Shown here one piece after another: positions 35,901 to 44,872 of a DNA stretch of 64,000 nt. The stretch's first letter is position 1; every line of letters begins with the position of its first letter. Source of the stretch: Amoebophrya sp. A120 (lineage: Eukaryota; Sar; Dinophyceae; Syndiniales; Amoebophryaceae). The stretch is from assembly GCA_905178155.1 (NCBI GenBank), contig CAJINV010000005.1, positions 1,700,438 through 1,764,437 on the forward strand, given 5' to 3'. The position numbers and the translations under genes are program-made. The notes below the pieces were generated by a model, which was not told where the DNA came from, searched no databases, and worked only from the letters and a program-made list of their open reading frames with translations.

Positions 35901-38035
35901 TCTTCCATCAGTAGCGCGAAGTCGTGCAGAAAAACAGTGGAATTCACTGGCTTCACTCTCATCAAATTCAATATTTGGCTGCTCTTACTGTTCTTGCTAG
36001 AAGCACCAGACAAAAAGGATGACACTTGGTCGACGAAACCATCCCTGCTGGAATAAGGTATCGTTCCCGCGGACGGAAATGGTTGGTCCGTCCGCCCTGA
36101 GCGCTGGTCGTGCAGCCCCAACTGCAAAAAAGCCTCCTGCCTGTGGTCTGCACCATCGGCAGCTGCACCACCGCCAGGGGGAGTCGCAGAAGCATCTGCC
36201 GGAGGAATTTTTCTGGTCGTTGTAGTATCAACTTCAGTATCTTCACCACCTCCTCCGACCACCGGAGCCGAATTTAGCACCCCGGATTCCTCCTCGGCAG
36301 TTTTCCTCAATAGGGCTAGTGTGTTGAACGACTGCGGTTGTTTGTTCCCGGAACTTGCGGAGTCTGGGCTCCCGCTCGGTTTGGCGGAGCCATTTGATGC
36401 GTCCACTTCTGCGAGACCACCTGGCGCGAGTCGTTCATCTCCTTCGCCAGCTGTGCTCCGCGTCTCCTCGCTCACTCCAGAATTATGCAGTTGTCGTTCG
36501 AGCGGGGCCGGTTGTAGACCTCGAGGTGGCTCGAGATGTTGTGGACGTTGTCCCGGCGCGATCGCGAGCGTCTGTGGCCGAAGATCAGGAAGAGCAACAT
36601 CATCCTCGTCTTCCACCCTCCAGCGCGGGGCTTGATTATAATCCTCATGAGTAAAAATATCAACGTCCCCCACAGTCATGGGAGCCGACGAGGCACCGCC
36701 GCCTTCTTGTTGTTCTTCTGATGTGGACAGGGTAATCGTGCCCATACCTAAGCCGTTGTTCAATACCAGCGTCTGGATTCTCGCTGCCAGCTCTTCGTCC
36801 GATAAAGAGTTCAACGACGTTGTTCCTCCAACACCTGGCGCTTGTTGCTCTACCCCTGCTTGGTTCGCCTGGTCTAGCGTCACAGCCCCCCCGGCCACCA
36901 GCAAACTATCGTCGTGAGATGTGAGCAAGCCATTTCTACTAGTACCCAGAACACCAACTGAGGTTGCGGAAGATGATGTTGATGTTCCTCCGTCGGGGTG
37001 CACCAGGGCCCCGTTGTGCTTACCGCCGCGGAATTCGTGGCTACTGAAATTCACAGCCGCTGTGCGTTCCGGCTGGCGGAGCCAAACCAACTTGTCGACC
37101 GCGGCGCTACGCACCTCGAACCGCCCGGGTTTGCTGTAGATCGGCGCGACCACGTGGCACTCCCGCGCCTCCTTGGTCACCTCGAGACCTCCGTGCAGCA
37201 TTTCTTCGCCCTGGTTCCGTTGGAAATCTCTCATTGCGAGACCATCACTCGTCCCATCCGTGTTTGTCGACGCGGCACCACTGGTGCTCTCCTTTTGTTC
37301 AACATCCTCACCGCCTCCACAACAGGCACTGCTCGTCGCATCCTCCGCTCTAATCCCCACAGGGTCCACAAAATCCGGCACGGAGGGGGTCACAGACTGA
37401 CTTGATGCAAGCGGGGACCGCCAAGGTCCACGACCACCTTCATGGGGTCCTCGGTCGGACAGCTTTTTCAGCTTGGAGCTGAAACCAGCGTGAAGATCAT
37501 CTCCTGCGCTTGTTGCTGTTCTTGCGGTAGTACCCCTCGAGTTTTCTAGTCTCTGTAACCGCAAAGCACCGGCGCGCTGCTGGTGGTTCTCGCGGTGTAC
37601 CCTTTGTTCTAGTAGAACCGCTGGCGCAGCTCTTTTTTCATCGCGTGCTGTTCTTCTTCCCCTGCTGTCGTGTTTTAGTACTTCCACTCCCTTATGCAGA
37701 AAGGACGAGGACTTCGACTTTTCATCTGCAGAGGCAGTACTAGATTCCCGTTCAACATCTGGTGCACTGGCCGGACGGCCGCTGCTGAACTTTTTGTTCC
37801 TCTTCTCGGTCTTGCTGTCTCCAACGACTTCTTCATATGCTTTCTCTGAAGAATCGTCGAGCTTATCCAGCTCTTCGTCTTCCAATTCAGCAAACGTCTT
37901 CCGAGTAGGTCGGGACAAAAATAACGCGTCCACGTTCTTCGTGTAGTAGTAATCTTCTGCGAGTGTCAGAAAAAATACCAGCCGAACCGCGAGTGATCCA
38001 ACACGTGGCAGCCGTGAGGAAGCTTTTGCCATCAT
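23963..38035 (-). CDS. Multi-pass membrane protein, OSCA/CSC1/TMEM63-like core with cysteine-rich ectodomain, 3,007 residues
   Basis: Sixteen exons: 35570-38035, 34317-34360, 33938-34011, 32179-33616, 31873-31943, 31699-31722, 29342-31390, 29043-29105, 28717-28762, 28194-28376, 27793-27962, 27434-27512, 26794-27126, 26008-26537, 25686-25812, 23963-25384. Fourteen introners and one GT-AG intron (25813-26007) are removed; the sum is exactly 3,008 codons. The ATG pair at 38032-38035 opens a weak signal sequence. Residues 30-830 are low complexity. Next comes a block with many cysteine pairs (CPPECPF, CLECP, CLQCQEGYT), like growth-factor-receptor or GCC2/GCC3 repeats, then a helix CFLVGLLFYGCC and two more helices. 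A long soluble loop begins VMKLRGFPPDAVDPSEI, like the cytosolic domain of OSCA channels. About ten more helices follow, ending in a Gly/Ser-rich tail. OSCA proteins are stretch-gated cation channels; assignment rests on topology and short motifs, so it is tentative. Confidence 0.72.
25385..25685. mobile_element. Introner, family C (diverged)
   Basis: In the OSCA-like gene. Ends TATCAGATTTTCAACCC / GCTTGAGACTCCCATA, perfect ACCCG flanks; removal gives RGQRVFLEYWTGQEH. Confidence 0.9.
26538..26793. mobile_element. Introner, family A
   Basis: In the OSCA-like gene. Perfect AGATC flanks; left TIR has a GCT insertion and the right end reads GGTA instead of GATA. Removal gives SIQLIFMQNHSYS. Confidence 0.93.
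27127..27433. mobile_element. Introner, family I, with very long TIR
   Basis: In the OSCA-like gene; only member here. TIRs of about 58 bases (from GGATGTGTCAGAGTTGAAAT inward to TCATGCATAAAATG) differ at about one position. Perfect GCCCG flanks; removal gives VTPPGVFIETDLSW. Confidence 0.94.
27513..27792. mobile_element. Introner, family G
   Basis: In the OSCA-like gene. TIR TATCCTGAGTAAAAACGTAC with complement, perfect CGGAA flanks; removal gives DERISAEMLFNSM. Confidence 0.94.
27963..28193. mobile_element. Introner, family B
   Basis: In the OSCA-like gene. TATGAACTGCAAAAGTAC left, CTTTTGCACAGGATA right, perfect TGATG flanks. Confidence 0.93.
28377..28716. mobile_element. Introner, family A (variant)
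   Basis: In the OSCA-like gene. Left TATCAAAGGGAAAATTTGTC mixes a D-like tip with the A core GTCTGGGTCTGG; perfect CTTCC flanks. Contains an internal duplication of CTTATGCGGAGTACGCAACT near 28513 and 28567. Confidence 0.9.
28763..29042. mobile_element. Introner, family G
   Basis: In the OSCA-like gene. Left TATCGTATTTAAAAAC, right GGGGACGTTTTTACATATGGTA-like; perfect TGCCC flanks. Interior nearly identical to 27513-27792. Confidence 0.93.
29106..29341. mobile_element. Introner, family C
   Basis: In the OSCA-like gene. GGCGTTCTCAACTGTTACAT and complement, perfect CCCCT flanks; removal gives LSEKGKGALHRLKLN. Confidence 0.94.
31391..31698. mobile_element. Introner, family C (diverged)
   Basis: In the OSCA-like gene. 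Left TATGGAGGAGTCTCAAACGC decayed, right TTGAGAACGCCATA intact; flanks TTGAA/TGGAA, 4 of 5. The 5-bp rule restores the frame, whereas an apparent longer match TCCATAT would not. Confidence 0.87.
31723..31872. mobile_element. Introner, family B
   Basis: In the OSCA-like gene, only 24 bases from the preceding element. TATGAACTGCAAAAGTATCG left, CTTTTGCACAGGATA right, perfect TCCGC flanks. Confidence 0.93.
31944..32178. mobile_element. Introner, family F
   Basis: In the OSCA-like gene. TATGAATGTGCACAACTCCC left, GAGTTGTGCGGTGTCATA right, perfect AGACC flanks; removal gives VYALVSFLLVYAW, an uninterrupted membrane helix. Confidence 0.94.
33617..33937. mobile_element. Introner, family D
   Basis: In the OSCA-like gene. 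GGGAAAAATCCCCCCTCCCC left, complement with TAATA right; flanks GTCGC/ATCGC, 4 of 5. Confidence 0.92.
34012..34316. mobile_element. Introner, family E
   Basis: In the OSCA-like gene. TATTACAGGGAAAAGTGCCC left, GCATTTTTCATTGTAATA right, perfect GTCTC flanks. Nearly the same sequence as 60570-60875. Confidence 0.94.
34361..35569. mobile_element. Large introner-like element J with TIRs and 30-bp direct repeat
   Basis: First intron of the OSCA-like gene, about 1.2 kb. It is flanked by a 30-base direct repeat of coding sequence (34331-34360 and 35570-35599, one mismatch; begins CACTAACACCGACGGCGCGT). Just inside are imperfect inverted repeats of about 40 bases (34389-34430 and 35505-35551) starting CGTTAGCAT. 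Removing one repeat copy plus the interior keeps the frame (NPNAPSVLVHVSETTAV). I see no transposase-like frame; the longest interior frames are about 100-190 codons without motifs. Confidence 0.82.
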
Positions 38036-38791
38036 TTTCGTGACGAGAGAAGCTGAATAATACTTTAGACAGCCTAATTACCGTGGTTGGGAAATACAAA
38101 ATTCAAAATCGGGTACGGGTAAGGGATGTTTTAAGCAAAACGGTAAAACTGTGAGCAGGATTTTCGCGTATCGCAACAGCTGTGTCTTTCACAAACCAAA
38201 ACTTCCTTCAAATTAATCACACGAAAAACAACAAATCCTCGTCCTGAATATGCACTGGACACATAGACTCATCAGACCTGCGTTGTTTGGTTGTAAAAGT
38301 CACTGGAATCTTAGGAAGGCGCTGATAAAGCAATACGTAATACCTACAAGGAGTTCATCATCTGGACGAGGACGACATCCAAACGAATGCAGATCCAGAA
38401 AAAACGTAAGCACGATGTGAATCAGGACGACGATGACGAGCGAACGAGCAAAAACTTTTTTTCTGACCTTCAGACCACGATGCGGGTGAGATATTGGAGA
38501 ACGATGACAAGGAAACTGAACCGCGACAAGGCTTACCAATACCATGCACGTGAGGCACCACGATGTAATTAAAACAAAACATCATCAACAAAAAAAAACT
38601 ATAGATTTAGATACATCAATAATTTGATTTGCACGGCAAGGACGACAACTCTGCTCGGAGTTGTGTGGCAGCAGGCACAGATATCTTCCAGTGGAGTACT
38701 CACTCTATCACTCTAGTTGTTGCACAAAGAGCAAATCAGCCGACATTTGAGAAACGAGAAACAGGTTTGGACATTTCACATGTCAGACTTC
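38036..38791. other. Intergenic spacer upstream of the OSCA-like gene
   Basis: AT-leaning sequence that should contain the leader and promoter of the 23963-38035 gene. I see no recognisable promoter motif, RNA gene or supported reading frame. Confidence 0.5.
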
Positions 38792-39120
38792 AGATCTGGA
38801 ATCTCAAATCTGGAATCTCAGATCTGGGATCTCAGATCTGGAATCTCAAATCTGGAATCTCAGATCTAAAGTCTAGAGTCTCAGATCTGGGATCTCAGAT
38901 CTGGGATCTCAGATCTGGGATCTCAAATCTGGAATCTCAAATCTGGATTCTCAACTCTGGATTCTCAACTCTGGAGTCTCAAATCTGGAATCTCAGATCT
39001 GGGATCTCAGATCTGGGATCTCAGATCTGGAATCTCAGATCTGGAATCTCAAATCTGGAATCTCAGACCTGGAATCTCACATCTGGAATCTCAAATCTCA
39101 AATCGAAATCTGGAGTCTCG
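38792..39120. repeat. 14-base minisatellite
   Basis: About 23 tandem copies of ATCTGGRATCTCAR (R is A or G), some with small deletions. The array decays rightwards into related TCAGA/TTGAGA motifs until about 39330. The plus-strand frame through it (SDLGSQIWNLKSG theme) is a by-product of the repeat, as 14 is not a multiple of 3 and the frames cycle. Confidence 0.9.
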
Positions 39121-39689
39121 AGTCTCGAGATATTTCAGATTTGAGGTCTCAGATTTGAGACATTCAGATTTGGGATATTCAGACTCGAGAGATTCAGACT
39201 TGAGAGATTCAGGCTTAAGATGTTCAGACTCGAGGTAGTCAGATCCGGGATATTCAGATTTGGAAATTTGTTGAGACGCCAGCTCAGAGATTTCAGATCT
39301 GGCGCCTCACGTCTCACTCTCAGACTTCAGCCAGATTTGGGATTGGGGTTGCAGGCGTCAAGCCTCGCGGCTTCTTTCGGGCTCCAAAGATTTCACACCT
39401 CGGCACCGCGAGCCTACCCTCAAACCAACCGCCGGGCGAAGCGGATTGGCTGTGGGCCTCCCAAACCGCCGCGGCGGGTTCTGGGCCTTCGGACCTTCTT
39501 TCGCTCGCCTCGGGCTTTCGCGTCCGGCCTTCGGGCCTTCTTTCGGGTTAGTTTTCGAGCGCCTGCGGAACTTCTTTCCGGCTTTCCGGGCTGATGCGTT
39601 TGGTTGGGCCTAAACTTTCAGCCATCGCGCCCTCAATCTTTCGCGCCCCAATCTTGCGGCCCCGAGACCCCAGGGTCCCGGGCGCGCAA

Positions 39690-40560
39690 GTTAACGCCAG
39701 AAGAGCCCGAAAGCGGAAACCAAGCCCGAAAACGAAAGCCAAGCAGAGCAAGCCTGCCAAGCGACCTGGCCGCGAGAGCCAGCCCCGAAACCGGGACTCA
39801 AGTCCGAAAACGGAAACAAGGCCCGAGACCAACAGCCAAGCTAGTCCGGGGGCGACAGGAAACCAGGCAAGGAAGCGAGAGCCAGGCGGGCACGGAAGCG
39901 AAATCGAAAGCCAGGCCCGAAAGCGCCAGCCGCGCCCGAAAGCGAAGGCCAAGCCCGAAAGCGAAGGGATGGGAGGCCAAGCCCGAAGGCGGAAGCCAAG
40001 CCCGACAGCGAAACCAGGGACCAAACCAAGCAAGCCCCCCCGTCCGAACACGGAGGCCAAGTCTGTCAGAAAGCGAAGCAAGGCCAAGCCCCCCCGAATG
40101 CGGAAGGAAGCCAACAAGCCCGAAAGCGGAAGTCAAGCCCGAAAACGAAAGCCGGGCCCGCAAGCGAAGGCAGAGCCCGCACACGAAAGCCAAGCCCGGA
40201 AGCGGAGGCGAATCCCGAAAACGAAAGTCAGGGAGGCCCGAAAGCGAAGGCCCCGGCAAGTGAAGCCCGAAGGCGAAAGCCAGGCCCGGAAGTATAGGTC
40301 GGGCCCGAGAACGAAACCAAGCCCGGGGGCGAAGCGAACAAAGCCAAGGCCTAAAGCGAAAGCGGAACAAAGCCACGCCTGAAAGCGAAGGAGGGCCATA
40401 GCCAAGCGAGCCCGAAAGCAAGGAAGCTAGCGGAAACCCGGCCCGAAAGCAAAAGCTAGGAAAGCCCGGAGGCAAAAAGCCAAGCCCCCCGAAAACGAAA
40501 GCCAAACCCGAAAGCAAAATAAAAGCGAGGCCCCCCCCCGAAAGCGAAAACCAGGCCCGA
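39690..40560. repeat. GC-rich degenerate tandem repeat
   Basis: Purine-rich plus strand with dozens of variants of GCCCGAAAGCGAAGGCCAAG, period about 18-21 bases. It makes long open frames on both strands (Lys/Pro/Arg-rich on plus, Arg/Leu/Phe-rich on minus); neither has a domain, so I do not call a gene. Confidence 0.85.
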
Positions 40561-41350
40561 GAGCAGTGGGGGCGCCTTTTCCGCGGGGCTTCGCTTCGCC
40601 GGCGCGCGTGGCGTTCGATTGCGCGGGCGCGCGGGTGTGTGGCTGGCAGCGGCCGGCGTGGCATTCCGGAATGCGTGCGCCTCGCCGTCGCTTCCGGCCC
40701 GGTCGGCCCCTGCCAAAGCGGCCTGGCGGCCGCTCGGCAGTGTTCGCCCCCAAGGCCTTTGCCACCGCGGGGTCGCGAGGCCGGTCGGTGTACGCCGTGG
40801 CGGCGGGTCAGCATCTCCCCGTAATGCGCGCGCAACTGCGGACGCCCCCCTTTCGCCACCGTCCTGGCCCTTCTGCCATTGATTACCCCTCCGCCCTTTG
40901 CCTGGATATGTGGCGGCAGCCGTCGAGGCTCCGCTCGCCCGGGCGCGCCCCCGGCGATCTATGTGGCGCTTTTCTTTGGCTAGTGCGGAACCTGCCTCCA
41001 CGGCCCCCGAGCCTGCCGGGCGGGCAGGGGCTTCGGCGGCCGGACTTTCGGAAGCGCCCGCCGTCTTGGCTTCCACGCTTCCGTCGCTCCGGTCTTTTTC
41101 GCATCATGGGGCGTTCGCCGAGGGGGCGCGCGAGCGTGCATCTGCTGGCCATTGCCGTGATGCTACGGGCGCCCTCCCCACTGTCCTGCACCTTCTGCCG
41201 CTGCCCCCCCGCTCTTTGTCTGGATGCGTGGGCGACGCGGAGGCCGCTGGCGTGGCGTGGCGGGGTGCGTCTTCTACGGTCTCTATGGTGTTTTTGGCCG
41301 GCTCGACCCTCGTGTCTGTGGCCTTCTCAGCCTGCCGGACTGGCACCAGA
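40560..41350. other. Very GC-rich block with a diverged internal duplication
   Basis: About 40815-40935 and 41155-41255 are diverged copies (both contain CCTTCTGCC followed by a GCCTGGATATG or GTCTGGATGCG motif). Long overlapping frames exist on both strands, for example minus 40456-41076. Their amino-acid makeup is compositional (Ala, Arg, Pro), so coding is not supported. Confidence 0.5.
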
Positions 41351-42010
41351 ACGGCTTGACTATCGTTATTGATAGTTCTATTTCCCTCGCGCGTTTCTCT
41401 GTTTCTCGTTTCTCAAAGATCGGTGGCGACAGGACTTGCGCTACTTGTATCTATAAATACTTCAACGAAGTAGAGTGACGATCTTCATTTCTAGCATGTA
41501 CTTCTACTTCTAAGTGGCATGCGAGCAGCTTTCCCGAACAAAGCTACATCACAACACGACATTTAGTACGACGCATCAACATCCTGAAGAAGTTGTGATC
41601 ATCCTCATAGTGCTTCATCTGCACGTGCAGCAGTAGCTAGCGCGCTCAGGTCAGAAAAATAAATCAAGCGGAGTGTCCAAAGAACGAAGTTCGTTAAGAA
41701 CGAAGTTCTTTTTTCAGGGTGACACTACATAGGTAGTACATGATTTTCTTCGCGTACACTGCAGCGTACATCTTTATTTGAGCCGATTGTCATTCTTGGG
41801 GAGATCTTCGATGAAAGAATTGCAGCACATACACCCAAGCCTCGACAAGATTGTTCATCATCTCGATCTCCGAGGGCTGTCTTCTGTCGCCATTTTCCGT
41901 CGGAAAAGCAAAAGCTGTAGAAGATCACATAGAAGTACACTACACAACTGATCCACGACGTAATATCGTGGCAACGAATGTGATCGCTTGTTCCTCAACT
42001 TTTACTCGTC
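41351..42010. other. Intergenic spacer
   Basis: Downstream of the Ser/Gln-rich gene stop. Composition returns to average. A short inverted pair (GAACGAAGTTCGTTAAGAAC at 41682) could be a hairpin. No supported gene. Confidence 0.45.
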
Positions 42011-44025
42011 CTACCTCGGTGGCCTGACGGCCCCAGTTCGAATAGTGACAGGTTGCCCCACCTGGTCCAAATCTTCCGTTGCCAGCTGGTTAATCTTCGA
42101 CGCGGCCTGCGCAATCTTTTCCTTCAGCCCGGCTGTGGTCACGCTGTCCCTACTGTTCATGATCCTATTTGCAGCAGCAGCTCCACTTGTTCCACCTCCG
42201 ATGGATGATGATGTTCTACTCCGGCTATGATCTAGAGTGGACGAAATGTCGGCGCACACCTTCTGAATCTCGGCGTCAATCGCAGACTCCTCTTGCTGCA
42301 GACGGTGCGCGTCTTGCTGGTTGGAGGTGCCGTTTGTCTGCGAAGCTGTCAAGGGTGTACTTGATCCTGCAGATGTCAGCACTCCCGCATGCTGTTGTTC
42401 CCGGTGCTGCTTCTGCTGTACTTGCAAATACCAGTCAACCAAGACGCCAGCAGACACTGCGCCAGCTGTTGAGGAAGCAGAATTAGTAGATGCAGTAGAT
42501 GTACTAGCTCCACCAACTACCGGACCACTATTATTTGATGTGATTCCTGTCGTCATCATCTCCTGCTGCACCTTCGCACCCACTGCCCCGATGATCTTTT
42601 GTTCGAACCGGTGAATCAAATCCGACAAAAACGCCGCCTGCTGTTCGTCCCCGTGGACGGGGGGGATCCCCAGAAGCTTCGCGTTGGTTAGGCTCTCTTG
42701 TAGACTCTCGGTGGACATTAGTTTGATTTTATTTTTGAACAGATCGCCGTTGTTCATATCAAATGCAAAAATGTCTGGGTCTGGAAGATTCCGGGATTTG
42801 GGATGCATATTTTGTATGATCCATGATGCATCTAATGCATGATCTAGCATCACAGATTTTTAGAGGTCTTTCTGATGCCCATTCTGCATGAGAAATGCCC
42901 TCTCCGCGTAACACAAACTGGACTCCTGTTGCTGGTCACGCAATACAGATTTTTTTGGAATCCAAAGACAGCATGACAAGTTGCAATCTTCCCGACCCAG
43001 ACATTTTTACATTTCATAGTTCAGATAACTCTGCATTTCGCTGATCTTCGCTTGGTGCTGCTCTTGCATTTTTTGCTGCTGCTGCTGCTTGGTGGACGAT
43101 GTTGATGTTGAACTATGGTCGTGCACCAGCTGCTGCGCGCTTGAGGAGGTCCTCGCGTGAAGATGTTGTGCGCTTCTGCCGCGGGTTATGGTTATAGTGC
43201 CGGTGGGGTTACGACCATTAGTACCCGTATAATCATATGGAGTTGTATCACCCCCGGCCGCGAAGGGATTGCTCCTCGAGTTGTAGGGAAACGAACTAGA
43301 GCTCGCCGATGCGGTTGGCGTGTGGTCCATCACCATCGGCTGATGCGCGCCTTGTGGAACGAAGCCCGTTGGACCAGCCGTTGCTGAAGAGGAACCACTA
43401 GAACTATTTCCGCTCCGAACAAGTCCCTTGTTGCCACTGCTCGCAAGCGTCTCCACTCCGAACTGGGGTATTATGTCCGAAAACAGCCCCCGCGCTGCCG
43501 AGGTAGGAGGTTGGTGTGCACCGGCTAGTTCCCCCGGCTGGTGCTGGGACGACGACGACGATGCCCCGCTGGCAGTCATGAAGACGTTGGTGCGATCTGC
43601 TGGCTCGATAATGGAAGATGCCGCCCCGAAACTGAACTGCGGGCGCGAAGATGAAGGAGCTGCGGATTGATAGGTAGTTTTGAGTGGAACAAAATGTTGC
43701 AATTTTAATGCTTGCGATATGAAATCATTCATCCTCCCCTAGTAGCAAGAGAAAAATTGATGCCATGCCCAGGCATGGAAAGAAAGAAAGAAGGAAAGAA
43801 AGTAGCAAGAGAATGAAAAAGAGGCGCGACCATGATGTGAAGTGATGCACTACTATCGCACGCTATTATAGAAGAAGTCACCCTCCTACCTCTCTCAAAG
43901 CCACCGCCCCTGCCGCCCGTGATAAGCTCATCTCGGTCGAATCGTACGCGCAATGGGCTCTTCGGAACGCTCAGATCGGCGGTTGAAGGATACAATGCCT
44001 CCGAGGATTCCGCAGGTGCAGGCAT
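42011..44025 (-). CDS. Ser/Gln-rich protein of unknown function
   Basis: Two exons are firm: 43019-43738 and 42011-42756, joined across an introner with perfect GTTCA repeats, giving MQSYLNNGDLFKNKIKL in frame. Translation could start at the ATG 43730-43732 (about 485 residues). An upstream open stretch from an ATG at 44023-44025 to about 43891 (MPAPAESSEALYPSTADL) could be a first exon; joining it in frame needs a donor one base away from the consensus GT, so I leave this open. The first half is rich in Ser, Ala, Gly and Gln with a run of five Gln; the second half has a helical, charged stretch (ESLTNAKLLGIPPVHGDEQ) and a C-terminal helix (GLKEKIAQAASKINQLATED). I recognise no domain. Confidence 0.6.
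42757..43018. mobile_element. Introner, family A
   Basis: In the Ser/Gln-rich gene. Family A TIRs with right end TTTCATA, perfect GTTCA flanks; interior very close to 7530-7791. Confidence 0.93.
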
Positions 44026-44872
44026 GGTTATTTGTACTTATTTGAATTTGTATTCAAAAAGATCAACACAAGGGTGAGTTATAACTCGGTCAACATCATC
44101 TCAACATTACCCAGAACTAGAAAAAGAAAACAACTCGTACTTACACAAGTTGTCGAAGATGAAGCAAGGTTTACAGCCCTACTTGGGTTTGGCTTTGATG
44201 TTCTGGCAAACAAAACTGCTGTACTTGCGGATAGACAACTCGAAATCGACATATCATGATCACGACCTCGGCAATGCTGACACCTTAGTTTGATTCCCTC
44301 GTCAAATTTTACAACTCTCGCATGACTATCACAAACACAAACGGATAATCTTCATGTTTGAGTTTAACCACGAACTTGAAACGAATTGGAATAAAGCTAA
44401 AGTCTGGCACTGTGACTGCCACTGGCTGGTCAACAAATAAAACCTGACTGAAAGTCAGAGAAGGAAAACAGAACATCGATCGGCTGCTGCTGTTTCAGTT
44501 TCGCATAGTGTAGCGCTACCGCATCAACACACAAAAAGCACTTTCATGTTGCGAGATAATGTAATGTTCTTTCACTGTAGCGATTCTAGAAAGGCACACA
44601 CAGAAGTTCATCTTCGCAATGAATTCGTTTTTCAACAGCCTAGACACTTGCACAGAAAGATATTCATCCGGGATACAGAGAGACATCACCGTGCGTAAAT
44701 AAATGGCTAAAGCTGAGTAGTGGTCTGGAAACAGATTTTTTCCCATTCCCTAATTGGAACCTCCATATCAGGTCGTTTTCATCTTCATGCGACGAGAGGA
44801 GCTCCTGTAGAGCCAGTTCTACTTCTTCAAGAATAAAGACCTTCAAACAAATTTTCCAACTATGACTTCTTC
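44026..44872. other. Intergenic spacer
   Basis: Between the Ser/Gln-rich gene and the stop of the Met/Ser/Ala-repeat gene. No introner, RNA gene or convincing frame. Confidence 0.5.

Noticed and set aside
38629-39144. Plus frame of 171 codons (ISDLGSQIWNLKSG theme)
   Set aside because: Produced by the 14-base minisatellite; no evidence of a gene.
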